Source: Pseudomonas mangrovi
Lineage (GTDB): Bacteria; Pseudomonadota; Gammaproteobacteria; Pseudomonadales; Pseudomonadaceae
DNA length: 64,000 bases
NCBI RefSeq assembly: GCF_003052585.1
Contig: NZ_QASN01000002.1
Location: 460,931 to 524,930 of the forward strand
Direction: 5' to 3'
Shown: positions 1 to 10,189 of the stretch, piece by piece
Layout of the letters: each line of letters starts with the position of its first letter
Position numbering within the stretch: position 1 is the first letter of the stretch
Notes under the pieces: model-generated
Seen by the model: only the letters and a program-made list of their open reading frames with translations
Database searches by the model: none
What the model was told of the DNA's origin: nothing
Program-made: the position numbers and the translations under genes

Positions 1-1
1 C

Positions 2-1276
2 AAGGTGCTGATCACCGACCGCGAGTTCTTCGACGTGATCCACGCCGCCGTCGGCATGCTCGACCATCCGCCGCTGGTGATCGACGTCGACGATCCGGAA
101 TATGGCGAAGGCCAGGCAGTCAGCGACCTGGACTACGAAGCCTTCCTCGCCGAGGGCGATCCCGAATTCGCCTGGCAGTGGCCGGACGACGAGTGGCAGG
201 CGATCAGCCTCAACTACACCTCCGGCACCACCGGCAATCCCAAGGGCGTGGTCTACCACCACCGCGGCGCTTTCCTCAACGCCATGGGCAACCAGATGAC
301 CTGGAACATGGGCAACCATCCGGTCTACCTGTGGACCTTGCCGATGTTCCACTGCAACGGCTGGTGCTACCCCTGGACGATCACCGCGCTGGCCGGCGTG
401 CACGTGTTCCTGCGCCGGGTGGACCCGGCGCGCATCCTCACCCTGATCCGCGACGAGCAGGTCAGCCACCTGTGCGGCGCGCCCATCGTGCTCAATGCGC
501 TGGTCAACATGCCGGCCGAGGCCAAGGCGGCCATCGATCATCCGGTCAACGCCATGGTCGCCGGCGCCGCGCCGCCGGCCAAGGTCATCGGCGCGGTCGA
601 GGAAATGGGCATCCGCGTGACCCACGTCTACGGCCTGACCGAGGTCTACGGCCCGGTGACCCTGTGCGCCTGGCACGCCGAGTGGGATGAACTGCCGCTG
701 GATCAGCGCGCACAGATCAAGGCGCGCCAGGGCGTGCGCTACCCGACCCTGGAAGGCGTCATGGTCGGCGACCCCAAGACCCTGGAACCGGTACCGCGCG
801 ACGGCCAGACCATCGGCGAGATCTTCATGCGCGGCAACACCGTGATGAAGGGCTACCTGAAGAACCCGACCGCCACCGCCGAATCCTTCGAGGGCGGCTG
901 GTTCCACACCGGCGACCTGGCGGTGTGCCACCCCGACGGCTACGTGGAGATCCGCGACCGCCTCAAGGACATCATCATCTCCGGCGGCGAGAACATCTCC
1001 ACCATCGAGCTGGAAGGCGTGCTCTATCGCCACCACGGCGTGCTGGAGGCAGCGGTGGTGGCGCGACCGGACGAGAAGTGGGGCGAGACGCCCTGCGCCT
1101 TCATCACCCTCAAGGCCGACCACGCCGATGTGCGCGAGAGCGACATCATCGCCTTCTGCCGCGAGCACCTGGCCGGCTTCAAGGTGCCGCGCAGCGTGGT
1201 CTTCACCCAGCTGCCCAAGACCAGCACCGGCAAGATCCAGAAATACGTGCTGCGCGACATGGCCCGCGCCCTCTGA
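2..1276 (+). CDS. AMP-forming acyl-CoA ligase, 5' end outside the window
   Basis: Cytoplasmic ATP-dependent ligase that adenylates a carboxylic acid and transfers it to CoA. The reading frame is open to the left edge, so the N-terminus is missing and the GTG at 5 is not the true start; 424 residues remain. Visible motifs are the P-loop NYTSGTTGNPKGVVYHHRG, the substrate-pocket stretch PMFHCNGWCYPW, the GLTEVYGP motif, the hinge region HTGDLA, GGENISTIELEGVLY, and the C-terminal catalytic lysine in PKTSTGKIQKY. FHCNGWCYPW is typical of the AAE/DmdB-like branch rather than FadD. The next genes (permease, acyl-CoA dehydrogenase, thiolase) suggest it activates an imported short, branched or medium-chain acid. 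The substrate is inferred only. Confidence 0.93.
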   Translation, partial: KVLITDREFFDVIHAAVGMLDHPPLVIDVDDPEYGEGQAVSDLDYEAFLAEGDPEFAWQWPDDEWQAISLNYTSGTTGNPKGVVYHHRGAFLNAMGNQMTWNMGNHPVYLWTLPMFHCNGWCYPWTITALAGVHVFLRRVDPARILTLIRDEQVSHLCGAPIVLNALVNMPAEAKAAIDHPVNAMVAGAAPPAKVIGAVEEMGIRVTHVYGLTEVYGPVTLCAWHAEWDELPLDQRAQIKARQGVRYPTLEGVMVGDPKTLEPVPRDGQTIGEIFMRGNTVMKGYLKNPTATAESFEGGWFHTGDLAVCHPDGYVEIRDRLKDIIISGGENISTIELEGVLYRHHGVLEAAVVARPDEKWGETPCAFITLKADHADVRESDIIAFCREHLAGFKVPRSVVFTQLPKTSTGKIQKYVLRDMARAL

Positions 1277-1363
1277 TCCCGGAAGGCCGCCCGGCGCGGC
1301 CGCCCCTGCGCTTTCAACAACAACAAGATGCGGTCACGCCCTGCCTGACCGATGGAGGCACAC

Positions 1364-2734
1364 ATGCAACTGATTCACCGAAAGGACGGCGACGAGCAGC
1401 CGTACTGGAAGGCCGGCCCGTTCAAGCTGCGCCTGCCGTTCGTCCACTACCGCTGGGAAACCGCGGAGATGCTCCAGGCCCTGATCATGTTCGTGGTCAG
1501 CCTGGCGATGATCCCGCTGCTGGAGAAATACCTCGGCCTGCCCTATGACGTGGCGCTGGCCTACGTGGTGGTCTGCGGTATCGGCTTCATGCTGCCGGCG
1601 CTGCTCGGCGTGCCCTTCGTGCCCGGCTGGATCACCCCGGGCATCCCGGTGGTGCTGCTGTTCCTTGGCAAGTTCGAGCCCGGCCCGCAGGCGATCCAGG
1701 CATTGTTCGCCCTGCAGTTCCTGGTCTTCGTGATCTTCCTCATCCTCGGCGTCACCCGCCTGGGCAGCACCCTGGTGCGGCTGTTCCCCAACTCGATGAA
1801 GGGCGGGATCATCATCGGTGCCGGCATCGCCGCGCTGATGGGCGAGATCAGCGCCGGCGGCCGCCTGGCCAACACGCCGATCTCCCTGGCGCTGGGCAGC
1901 CTGATCTGCCTGTACCTGATGTTCTCGGTGTCCTTCAAAGGCCTTACCGAGCGCCTGCCGCTGGCGCGCAAGATCGTCAACTACGGCATGGTGCCGGGCA
2001 TGCTGATCGCCATCTTCATCGGCATCGGCGTAGGCGAGTACAAGATGCCCGACATCAAATGGGGCATCACCGCGCCGGCCTTCGGCGAGATGTGGAACTA
2101 CCTGCCGTTCAACGTCGGCTTCCCCGGCCTGGACGTGTTCCTGCTGGCGGTACCCACCGCGGTGATCGCCTATGTGATCGCCTTCGGCGACATCATCGTC
2201 GGCCAGTCGCTGATGCAGCGCGCCGACGAGCTGCGCACCGACGAGAAGATCGACGACAACGTCGATCGCGTCCACCTGGTCACCGCCATCCGCAACGCCC
2301 TGCACGCCTTCTTCGCGCCCTATCCCGGCCTCGCCGGCCCGCTCTGGACCGCCGTCGCGGCAACCATGGCCGAGCGTTACAAGTACGGCCGCAAGGCGAT
2401 GGACTCGATCTACAGCGGCGCCGGCACCTTCTGGATTACCGGTTTCATCGCGCTGTTCATGCTGCCGCTGGTCAGTTTCTTCCAGCCGGTGCTGCCCATC
2501 GCCCTGTCGCTGACGCTGATCCTCACCGGCTACATCTGCCTGATGGTGGGCTTCGAGCAGCTGACCAACAACACCGAGCGCGGCATCGCCGGAACCATGG
2601 GCGTGGTGCTGGCGGTCTACGGCGCCGGCTGGGGCCTGGCGGCCGGGGCTGCGCTGTACATACTGGTGGAGCGCACCCATCTGCTGAAGTTCGCCACATC
2701 GAAAGACCCGGTCAGCGCACCCGACGCCGACTGA
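1364..2734 (+). CDS. Polytopic inner-membrane permease (NCS2/SulP-like, possibly DUF3360 type)
   Basis: A 456-residue, very hydrophobic protein with about 12 predicted membrane segments spread over its full length, and a charged N-terminus of about 35 residues. An ATG lies at 1352, but that codon overlaps the GGAGG at 1354-1358. GGAGG is a good ribosome site five bases before the ATG at 1364, so 1364 is taken as the start. The gene sits 87 bp after the ligase and 78 bp before the acyl-CoA dehydrogenase, in the same direction, so uptake of the acid or CoA precursor used by its neighbours is a reasonable inference. The repeated glycine-rich helices recall xanthine/uracil and sulfate permeases. 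I cannot name the substrate. Confidence 0.8.
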   Translation: MQLIHRKDGDEQPYWKAGPFKLRLPFVHYRWETAEMLQALIMFVVSLAMIPLLEKYLGLPYDVALAYVVVCGIGFMLPALLGVPFVPGWITPGIPVVLLFLGKFEPGPQAIQALFALQFLVFVIFLILGVTRLGSTLVRLFPNSMKGGIIIGAGIAALMGEISAGGRLANTPISLALGSLICLYLMFSVSFKGLTERLPLARKIVNYGMVPGMLIAIFIGIGVGEYKMPDIKWGITAPAFGEMWNYLPFNVGFPGLDVFLLAVPTAVIAYVIAFGDIIVGQSLMQRADELRTDEKIDDNVDRVHLVTAIRNALHAFFAPYPGLAGPLWTAVAATMAERYKYGRKAMDSIYSGAGTFWITGFIALFMLPLVSFFQPVLPIALSLTLILTGYICLMVGFEQLTNNTERGIAGTMGVVLAVYGAGWGLAAGAALYILVERTHLLKFATSKDPVSAPDAD

Positions 2735-2740
2735 CCCTTC

Positions 2741-2763
2741 GGCCGCCACCGCGCGGCCCTTTT
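2741..2763 (+). terminator. Hairpin after the permease gene
   Basis: GGCCGC (2741-2746) pairs with GCGGCC (2753-2758) around a six-base loop and is followed by CTTTT. The stem is short but GC-only. It lies 7 bp after the permease stop and could attenuate read-through into the acyl-CoA dehydrogenase gene. Confidence 0.45.
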
Positions 2764-2812
2764 CATCGACGAACCGCCGCGCCCTGCGCGGCGCACTGCC
2801 ACGAGGTGACCC

Positions 2813-4585
<1,773 letters not shown>

Positions 4586-4635
4586 TCCCCTGACAACCCT
4601 GCCCGTGCTTGCCACGGGCTCACCCTTTTGAGCGT

Positions 4636-4672
4636 GCGCGGTGCCACTCCCCTTTCGGCGCCGCGCCTTTTT
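4636..4672 (+). terminator. Rho-independent terminator candidate before the thiolase gene
   Basis: GCGCGGTGCC (4636-4645) pairs with GGCGCCGCGC (4657-4666) with one G-U pair and an 11-base loop, then C and five T. A smaller perfect 7-bp hairpin (4601-4607 with 4613-4619, then TTTT at 4626-4629) lies just upstream. Both fall between the acyl-CoA dehydrogenase stop and the thiolase start, so the thiolase may be transcribed partly on its own. Confidence 0.6.
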
Positions 4673-4723
4673 ATTGCCTGCAACCGGCGCCGCGCCGGTT
4701 CTGCCGAGGGAGTTTCACCTGCC

Positions 4724-5902
4724 ATGTCCGAGGTCGTCATCGTCGCCGCCGCCCGCACCGCCATCGGTGCCTTCCAGGGCTCGCTGTCCAGCGTACCCGC
4801 GCCCGAGCTGGGTGCCATCGTCATCCGCCGCCTGCTCGAACGCAGCGGTCTGGAAGGCACGCAGGTCGACGAAGTGCTGCTCGGCCAGGTGCTCACCGCC
4901 GGCAGCGGACAGAACCCCGCACGCCAGGCGGCGATCCGCGCCGGCCTGACGCATGCGGTGCCGGCGCTGACGCTGAACAAGGTCTGTGGCTCGGGGCTCA
5001 AGGCGGTGATCATGGCCGCCCAGGCGATCCGCTGCGGCGATGCCCAGACGCTGATCGCCGGCGGCCAGGAGAACATGAGCCTGTCGCCCTACGTGCTGCC
5101 CAACGCCCGCAGCGGCCTGCGCATGGGCCATGCGCGCACCCTCGACAGCATGATCCAGGACGGCCTGTGGGATGCTTTCAACGACTACCACATGGGCATC
5201 ACCGCGGAGAACCTGGCGCAGCGCTACGGCATCTGCCGCGAGACCCAGGACGCCTTCGCCCTGCGCTCGCAGCAGCGCGCCTGCGCCGCCATCGAGGCCG
5301 GCCGTTTCGCCGCCGAGATCGTTCCGGTGAGCATCGCCCAGCGCTATGGCGAGGCGGTGCTGTTCCAGCAGGACGAACAGCCGCGCGCGGCCACCAGCGC
5401 CGAGTCGCTGGCCAGGCTGCGGCCGGCGTTCCGCAGCGACGGCAGCGTCACCGCCGGCAACGCCTCGAGCATCAACGACGGCGCCGCCGCGGTGCTGCTG
5501 ATGAGCGCGGCGCGTGCCGCCGAGCTGGGCCTGCCGGTGCTGGCGCGCATCGCCGGCTACGCCAGCAGCGGCGTCGACCCGGCCTACATGGGCATCGGCC
5601 CGGTGCCGGCGACACGCCAGGCGCTGACCCGCGCCGGCTGGACGCTCGACCAGCTCGACCTGGTCGAGGCCAACGAGGCCTTCGCAGCCCAGTCGCTGGC
5701 GGTGGCCCACGAGCTGGGCTGGGATGCCGAGCGGGTCAACGTCAACGGCGGCGCCATCGCCCTGGGCCACCCGATCGGCGCCTCCGGCTGCCGCATTCTG
5801 GTCAGCCTGCTGCACGAGATGATCCGCCGCGACGCCAGAAAGGGCCTGGCCACCCTGTGCATCGGCGGCGGTCAGGGCGTGGCCCTGGCCATCGAACGCT
5901 AG
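4724..5902 (+). CDS. Acetyl-CoA C-acyltransferase (thiolase)
   Basis: Thiolase joining or cleaving acyl-CoA units, cytoplasmic and probably tetrameric. It is 392 residues, the usual thiolase II length. Catalytic residues are visible: nucleophile Cys88 in [12 protein letters not shown], His349 in [14 protein letters not shown] and Cys379 in [13 protein letters not shown] 4724 is chosen because it gives the conserved N-terminus [15 protein letters not shown] and follows GAGGGAG; the longer frame from 4628 has no such support. It closes the ligase/permease/dehydrogenase set and is the expected last step of that pathway. Biosynthetic (PhaA) and degradative (AtoB) thiolases cannot be told apart here. 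Confidence 0.93.
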   Translation: MSEVVIVAAARTAIGAFQGSLSSVPAPELGAIVIRRLLERSGLEGTQVDEVLLGQVLTAGSGQNPARQAAIRAGLTHAVPALTLNKVCGSGLKAVIMAAQAIRCGDAQTLIAGGQENMSLSPYVLPNARSGLRMGHARTLDSMIQDGLWDAFNDYHMGITAENLAQRYGICRETQDAFALRSQQRACAAIEAGRFAAEIVPVSIAQRYGEAVLFQQDEQPRAATSAESLARLRPAFRSDGSVTAGNASSINDGAAAVLLMSAARAAELGLPVLARIAGYASSGVDPAYMGIGPVPATRQALTRAGWTLDQLDLVEANEAFAAQSLAVAHELGWDAERVNVNGGAIALGHPIGASGCRILVSLLHEMIRRDARKGLATLCIGGGQGVALAIER

Positions 5903-5928
5903 CCCCCGATCTGTTGGGCCTCGCGATG

Positions 5929-5985
5929 CTCGGCGCCAACCTACCCCGTAGGCGGCAACCGGCGGGTACCTAGGTTGGCGCCGAG
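5929..5985. repeat. Intergenic inverted repeat, copy 1 (CCAACCTA family)
   Basis: CTCGGCGCCAACCTA (5929-5943) and its exact reverse complement (5971-5985) form a perfect 15-bp stem around a 27-base loop. The related copies at 28069-28162 and 45095-45193 share the CCAACCTAC/GTAGGTTGG arm, and copy 2 also shares the preceding TGTTGGGCC stretch. Confidence 0.85.
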
Positions 5986-6068
5986 TCGAAGACCAGGCCC
6001 ACCTACTCGCGCGCGCGGTGCCCACCACAGACGCACACCCGAAGCACCGACAACAACAAGGAGAAAGC

Positions 6069-6935
6069 ATGCGTACCCTGACCACCCTGCCCGGCAACAG
6101 CCAGAAACTCGACGGCGGCGCCATGTTCGGCAACGCCCCGCGCGCACTCTGGGAGCGCTGGATGCAGCCCGATGCGCAGAACCGCATCGACCTCGGCTGC
6201 CGCGCCCTGCTGGTGCGCGAGGACGGCCGCAACATCCTGGTCGAGGCCGGCATCGGCGCCTTCTTCAGCCCGGACCTGAAGCAGCGCTTCGGCGTCGTCG
6301 AGGAGCGTCACGTGCTGCTCGACAGCCTTGCCGCGCAAGGGCTGAGCGATGCCGATATCGACGTGGTGGTGCTGACTCACCTGCACTTCGATCATGCCGG
6401 CGGTTTGCTCGCGGCCTGGGAAGAAGGCCGTTCGCCACGCCTGCTGTTCCCCCGCGCGCGCTTCGTCACCGGCCGCCGCCAGTGGCAGCGTGCCTGCAAC
6501 CCGCACGCCCGCGACCGCGCCTCCTACATTCCCGAACTGCTCAACCTGCTGGCCGCCAGCGGGCGCCTGGAGCTGATCGACGACGGCAACCGCTCGGCCA
6601 TCCTCGGCGATGACTGGCGACTGCACTGGAGCGATGGCCACACCCCGGGACAGCTGCTGCCGGAGGTGGCGATGGCCGACGGACCGGTGCTGTTCGCCGG
6701 CGACCTGGTCCCCGGCGCGCCCTGGGTGCACCTGCCGATCACCATGGGTTACGACCGCTTCCCGGAAGGCCTGATCGAGGAAAAGGAAAGCCTGCTGGCT
6801 GACCTGCTGCAGCGCGGCGGCCGACTGGTATTCACCCACGACCCGCGCGTGGCCATGGGCCGTCTGGTGCGCGATCCGGCCGGACGCTACGGCGTGGAGC
6901 CACTGGCCGGCGAGGTGGTCGCGCTGGCGCGCTGA
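6069..6935 (+). CDS. Metallo-beta-lactamase-fold hydrolase
   Basis: Cytoplasmic di-metal hydrolase of 288 residues. The metal-binding HLHFDHAGG motif is at about residues 106-114, and later conserved positions are DGHTPGQ (about 194-200) and [11 protein letters not shown] (about 213-223), as in the MBL superfamily. ATG 6069 is preceded by AAGGAGAAAGC; the in-frame ATG at 6018 has no ribosome site. The fold covers glyoxalase II, lactonases and thioesterase-like enzymes, so the substrate is unknown. It follows the acyl-CoA genes by 166 bp across a palindromic repeat, so co-transcription is uncertain. Confidence 0.88.
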   Translation: MRTLTTLPGNSQKLDGGAMFGNAPRALWERWMQPDAQNRIDLGCRALLVREDGRNILVEAGIGAFFSPDLKQRFGVVEERHVLLDSLAAQGLSDADIDVVVLTHLHFDHAGGLLAAWEEGRSPRLLFPRARFVTGRRQWQRACNPHARDRASYIPELLNLLAASGRLELIDDGNRSAILGDDWRLHWSDGHTPGQLLPEVAMADGPVLFAGDLVPGAPWVHLPITMGYDRFPEGLIEEKESLLADLLQRGGRLVFTHDPRVAMGRLVRDPAGRYGVEPLAGEVVALAR

Positions 6936-6944
6936 GCCAGACTT

Positions 6945-7008
6945 GGCGGCGCTTATTGCGCCTTACCCAGGCCGTTGGGCGGATTAGCCGCTGGCGGCGT
7001 AATCCGCC
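6945..7008. repeat. Intergenic direct repeat, copy 1
   Basis: About 64 bp beginning GCGGCGCTTATTGCGCC and ending GCGTAATCCGCC. It contains an internal palindrome (GGCGGATTA...TAATCCGCC). A second copy lies at 7077-7143 in the same orientation, in the otherwise gene-free interval 6936-7187. Confidence 0.85.
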
Positions 7009-7076
7009 AAAGTGGCCGACTGCGCGAGGTGGCACACGGTCGACTCTGGTGCGGAGCCCAACGACCTCGACGCAAT

Positions 7077-7143
7077 GCGCTGCGCTTATTGCGCCCTACA
7101 CGGTGGCCGTAGGGCGGGTTAGCCGCGCGCGGCGTAATCCGCC
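7077..7143. repeat. Intergenic direct repeat, copy 2
   Basis: Second, diverged copy of the 6945-7008 element. It keeps GCGCTTATTGCGCC near the left end and GGCGTAATCCGCC at the right end, with the central arm changed to GGGCGGGTTAGCCG. Confidence 0.85.
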
Positions 7144-7187
7144 GATTGTCTGGGAGCCATCCGTCTTGCACCCGGCCAGCAGGAGCG

Positions 7188-7478
7188 TCACAAGCCGCCG
7201 CTGACACCCAGATTGAATCCCAGCACAGCCGCTAGCGAAAGCGGCAGCAGCAGGGTATCCAGCAGCAGACTGGCGGGCAGGTCCAGGCGCGGATGCCTGG
7301 GCGCCTCGGTGCCGAAGCGTTCCTGCGCGCAGCAACCGCCGTGCAGCGCGTACCAGTCCAGCCGGGTGCCGGCGTAGACCAGCGGCGCGCCGGGCTTGGC
7401 AGCGTCCAGGGTGCTGACGGTCGCGCAGCCCGGAAGATTCAGCAGGACCCCCAGCAGCACCCGCCGCAGGTGTCTCAA
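7188..7478 (-). CDS. Small YceK/DUF1375-like lipoprotein
   Basis: A 96-residue exported protein. The N-terminus is a short basic stretch, a hydrophobic run and the lipobox-like LPGC at about residues 15-18, followed by ATVSTLDAA. C-terminal hydrophobic segments include LPASLLLDTLLLPLSLAAVLGFN. The best start is the TTG at 7478, which overlaps the stop of the upstream DUF2845-type gene (TTGA), implying translational coupling; a GTG six codons later is an alternative. The Cys-ATVSTL beginning and the LPASLLLDTLLLP segment fit the YceK/YidQ family of uncharacterised lipoproteins. Function unknown. Confidence 0.7.
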   Translation of the reverse strand: MRHLRRVLLGVLLNLPGCATVSTLDAAKPGAPLVYAGTRLDWYALHGGCCAQERFGTEAPRHPRLDLPASLLLDTLLLPLSLAAVLGFNLGVSGGL

Positions 7479-7786
7479 GGCCCGCGCTCGCGCTGGCTTT
7501 CGATCCGAACCAGGCGGCCGTCGATGAAATGCAGAATGCGGAACATGCCGTTGGTGGGGCCGTAGACCCAGCGCTCCACGTTCACTGCACCCGGCTGCGG
7601 GTAACCGTTCGGCCCGAGTACCGCCGGGGAAACCTGCCGACCGACGGGCGCGCCGCAGGTGGCTAGCACCTCCTGCCTGCTCTGGCCCTCGTTGATCAGC
7701 CCGCTGCCGCAGCGCATCGAAGCCATGCCCGGGGTACTGACCAGTAGCGCCAGCAGACAGAGCGCTGTTGCGGGAGTCCGTGACAT
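7475..7786 (-). CDS. DUF2845-type periplasmic protein
   Basis: A 103-residue protein with a clear Sec signal peptide (hydrophobic run LCLLALLVS, probable cleavage after GMAS). The mature part begins MRCGSGLINEGQSRQEVLATCG, carrying two conserved cysteines that probably form a disulfide. It then has a mid-protein VERWVYG and a C-terminal RILHFIDGRLVRIE, as in DUF2845 proteins of proteobacteria. It is coupled to the small lipoprotein gene downstream and lies directly after ubiX. Role unknown. Confidence 0.82.
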   Translation of the reverse strand: MSRTPATALCLLALLVSTPGMASMRCGSGLINEGQSRQEVLATCGAPVGRQVSPAVLGPNGYPQPGAVNVERWVYGPTNGMFRILHFIDGRLVRIESQRERGP

Positions 7787-7789
7787 GGC

Positions 7790-8419
7790 TCAGTCCTCGC
7801 TGACCAGATGATGTTCTCCCCAGCGCGGCAGCATGTCCTGGGGGATGTTCAGACAGTTGAGGATGCGCGCGACGACGAAGTCGATCAGGTCGTCGAGGGT
7901 CTGCGGCTGGTGATAGAAGCCCGGCGAGGCCGGCAGGATGATCACGCCCAGGTTGGAGAGCTTGAGCATGTGCTCCAGATGGATGCTCGAATAGGGCGCC
8001 TCGCGCGGTACCAGGATCAGCTGGCGACGTTCCTTCAGCGCCACGTCGGCGGCCCGCTCGATCAGGTTGTTGCAGGCACCGCTGGCGATGGCCGACAGCG
8101 TGCCGGTGCTGCACGGCACTACCACCATGGCACCGGGCGCGCCCGAGCCGGAGGCCGGCGGAGCCATCCAGTCCTCCTTGCCAAACACGCGGATCTGCCC
8201 GGCGGCCGCACCGGTGTACTCGGTGAGGAACTGCTGCATCGCCTGCGGCTTGGCCGGCAGGGTGACGTCCGTCTCGGTGGCCATCACCAGCTGCGCCGCC
8301 TTGGAAATCAGGAAATGCACCTCGCGGTCCTCCTGCACCAGGCAGTCGAGCAGGCGCAGGCCGTACTGGGCGCCGGAGGCGCCGGTCATGGCCAGAGTGA
8401 TGCGTTCGGGACCGTTCAT
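7790..8419 (-). CDS. ubiX: Flavin prenyltransferase UbiX
   Basis: Makes prenylated FMN from FMN and dimethylallyl phosphate; this is the cofactor of the UbiD decarboxylase in ubiquinone synthesis. It is 209 residues, the usual length. Family signatures are [18 protein letters not shown] at the N-terminus, the [23 protein letters not shown] helix and the [16 protein letters not shown] segment. ATG 8419 follows AAGGGGAGA; a TTG one codon earlier is less likely. It sits downstream of mpl in the same direction across a 101-bp gap holding a palindromic repeat, the arrangement I recall for PA4019-PA4020. Confidence 0.96.
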   Translation of the reverse strand: MNGPERITLAMTGASGAQYGLRLLDCLVQEDREVHFLISKAAQLVMATETDVTLPAKPQAMQQFLTEYTGAAAGQIRVFGKEDWMAPPASGSGAPGAMVVVPCSTGTLSAIASGACNNLIERAADVALKERRQLILVPREAPYSSIHLEHMLKLSNLGVIILPASPGFYHQPQTLDDLIDFVVARILNCLNIPQDMLPRWGEHHLVSED

Positions 8420-8484
8420 CAAATCTCCCCTTGCTGCGCAGGCTGGCGAACGCCATCTGCGGATGTTCCATCGGACAGCCTGGA

Positions 8485-8506
8485 GGACAACGCTGCGCGG
8501 TTGTCC
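8485..8506. repeat. Short palindrome between mpl and ubiX
   Basis: GGACAAC (8485-8491) and GTTGTCC (8500-8506) form a 7-bp stem with an 8-base loop, followed by ACCCTACGG. The flanks look like another Pseudomonas intergenic palindrome family. It could act as a weak terminator or RNA stabiliser. Confidence 0.6.
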
Positions 8507-8520
8507 ACCCTACGGCTCGG

Positions 8521-9876
8521 CTAGTGCTGTGCCAGCGCCGCGGCCAGCTTGCCGTGCAGGCCGCCGAAGCCGCCGTTGCTCATCACCACCACCTGGGTGC
8601 CGGGGCTGACGCGCGCCTTGACGCCTTCGATGATGGCTTCCAGCGAATCACAGACCTGGGTGGCGTTCTTCGCTCCGGCGACGGTGCCGGCCAGGTCCCA
8701 GCCCAGGTTCGGCGGCGCATACCAGAACACCGCGTCGGCCTGCTCGGCGGACTCGGCCAGGCCATCGCGGTGCGCGCCGAGCTTCATCGAGTTGGAGCGT
8801 GGTTCGATGATCGCGATGATCGGCGCATCGCCGACCTGCTTGCGCAGGCCGTCGAGGGTGGTGGCGATGGCGGTCGGGTGGTGGGCGAAGTCGTCGAAGA
8901 GGGTCACGCCAGCCACCTCGGCGACCTTCTCCATACGCCGCTTGACGCTGCGGAACTCACCGAGGGCTTCGGTGCCCTGCTTCGGCAGCACGCCGACATG
9001 CCGCGCCGCGGCCAGGGTGGCCAGGGCGTTGGCGACGTTGTGCAGTCCGGTCAGCGGCCAGTCCACCACGCCTTCGGGCTGACCATTGAAGAGCACCTCG
9101 AAGCGCGAGCCGTCCTCGCTGAGCAGCCGTGCCTGCCACTGGCCGCCATCACCGGTAGTCTGCACCGGCGTCCAGCAGCCCATCTCGATCACCCGCACCA
9201 GCGCAGACTCGGTCTGCGGATGAATGATCAGGCCGTCACCGGGAACGGTGCGCACCAGATGGTGGAACTGCCGCTCGATGGCCGCCAGATCCGGGAAGAT
9301 GTCCGCGTGATCGAATTCCAGGTTGTTGAGGATCGCGGTGCGCGGGCGGTAGTGGACGAACTTGCTGCGCTTGTCGAAGAAGGCGCTGTCGTACTCGTCG
9401 GCCTCGACCACGAAGAACGGCGTATCGCCCAGTCGCGCGGAAATACCGAAGTTCTGTGGCACCCCGCCAATCAGAAAGCCCGGGCTCATCCCGGCATGTT
9501 CCAGCACCCAGGCGAGCATGCTGCTGGTGGTGGTCTTGCCGTGGGTGCCGGCGGCGGCCAGTACCCAGCGCCCCTGCAATACGTGGTCGGCCAGCCACTG
9601 CGGCCCGGAGACATAGGGCAGCCCCTTGTTGAGCACGTACTCGACCGCCGGATTGCCGCGCGACAGTGCGTTGCCGACCACCACCAGATCCGGCTCCGGC
9701 TGCAGGTGCGCCGCGTCATAACCCTGCATCAGCTCGATGCCCTGGGCTTCGAGCTGGGTACTCATCGGTGGGTAGACATTGGCATCGGAGCCGGTGACGC
9801 GATGGCCGAGCTCCTTGGCCAGCACCGCCAGCGAACCCATGAAGGTGCCGCAGATGCCAAGAATGTGGATGTGCAT
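8521..9876 (-). CDS. mpl: UDP-N-acetylmuramate:murein tripeptide ligase Mpl
   Basis: Cell-wall recycling ligase that attaches L-Ala-gamma-D-Glu-meso-DAP, recovered from old peptidoglycan, to UDP-MurNAc using ATP; cytoplasmic. It is 451 residues. The N-terminal Rossmann part (MHIHILGICGTFMG) is followed by the ATP loop GTHGKTTTSSMLAWVLEHAG, a central Mur ligase domain (VVEADEYDSAFFDKRSKF, LEFDHADIF) and the C-terminal domain with DDFAHHPTAI. ATG 9876 is used because it gives the conserved N-terminus; the frame upstream to 9939 is unsupported. Confidence 0.96.
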   Translation of the reverse strand: MHIHILGICGTFMGSLAVLAKELGHRVTGSDANVYPPMSTQLEAQGIELMQGYDAAHLQPEPDLVVVGNALSRGNPAVEYVLNKGLPYVSGPQWLADHVLQGRWVLAAAGTHGKTTTSSMLAWVLEHAGMSPGFLIGGVPQNFGISARLGDTPFFVVEADEYDSAFFDKRSKFVHYRPRTAILNNLEFDHADIFPDLAAIERQFHHLVRTVPGDGLIIHPQTESALVRVIEMGCWTPVQTTGDGGQWQARLLSEDGSRFEVLFNGQPEGVVDWPLTGLHNVANALATLAAARHVGVLPKQGTEALGEFRSVKRRMEKVAEVAGVTLFDDFAHHPTAIATTLDGLRKQVGDAPIIAIIEPRSNSMKLGAHRDGLAESAEQADAVFWYAPPNLGWDLAGTVAGAKNATQVCDSLEAIIEGVKARVSPGTQVVVMSNGGFGGLHGKLAAALAQH

Positions 9877-10189
9877 GAACAACCCCTGCGAAACGCTGCT
9901 GCGCAGCCCTGAGCGGTGGCCGCAGACCCGGACGGGCACGGCCGAAAACTGCCGCGCAGGTTAGCACAGGCGCCCTGCCCGAGACGCCCGGCGCATGCCC
10001 TGCTGCGGTGCGTGACGAGTCCTGAAGGTGCGCTGTCGCCGGCGCGCCGGCCGTCGACCAGCCCGGCAGCCACGTGCGCCCGCCACCTCGTCGAAGGCAC
10101 AGCGCTTGCTTGCTCGAGTGTTCGGCTCGTCAGCTTTACTCAATCCGCGAAGACACTGACCCTTTTGCCCGTACCCGACCGGAGAACCC
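9877..10189. other. Gene-free interval between mpl and eutB
   Basis: This 313-bp divergent region has no convincing coding frame. It holds a perfect 14-bp palindrome GCCGGCGCGCCGGC (10039-10052) and, downstream of it, the sigma-54-type promoter candidate at 10095-10110. The palindrome's place about 45 bp upstream of that promoter would suit a regulator site, but this is inference. From memory, P. aeruginosa carries eatR, an aldehyde dehydrogenase gene and an ethanolamine permease gene at this position; none is present here. Confidence 0.7.
10095..10110 (+). promoter_or_regulatory. Candidate sigma-54 promoter of eutBC
   Basis: AGGCAC-AGCGC-TTGCT matches the -24/-12 consensus TGGCAC-N5-TTGCW with exact spacing; only the first T is changed to A. 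It lies 79 bp before the eutB start. In P. aeruginosa the eat-eutBC genes are known to require RpoN and the enhancer-binding protein EatR, which supports the assignment. Confidence 0.6.

Noticed and set aside
1285..1301. GGCCGC-loop-GCGGCC hairpin after the ligase gene as a terminator
   Set aside because: Six-base stem without any T run; too weak to call, and the next gene is close and in the same direction.
7188..8471. Single 427-codon minus frame ending in the small lipoprotein gene
   Set aside because: The upstream part is out of frame with ubiX and the DUF2845-type gene; only the last 96 codons from the TTG at 7478 look real.
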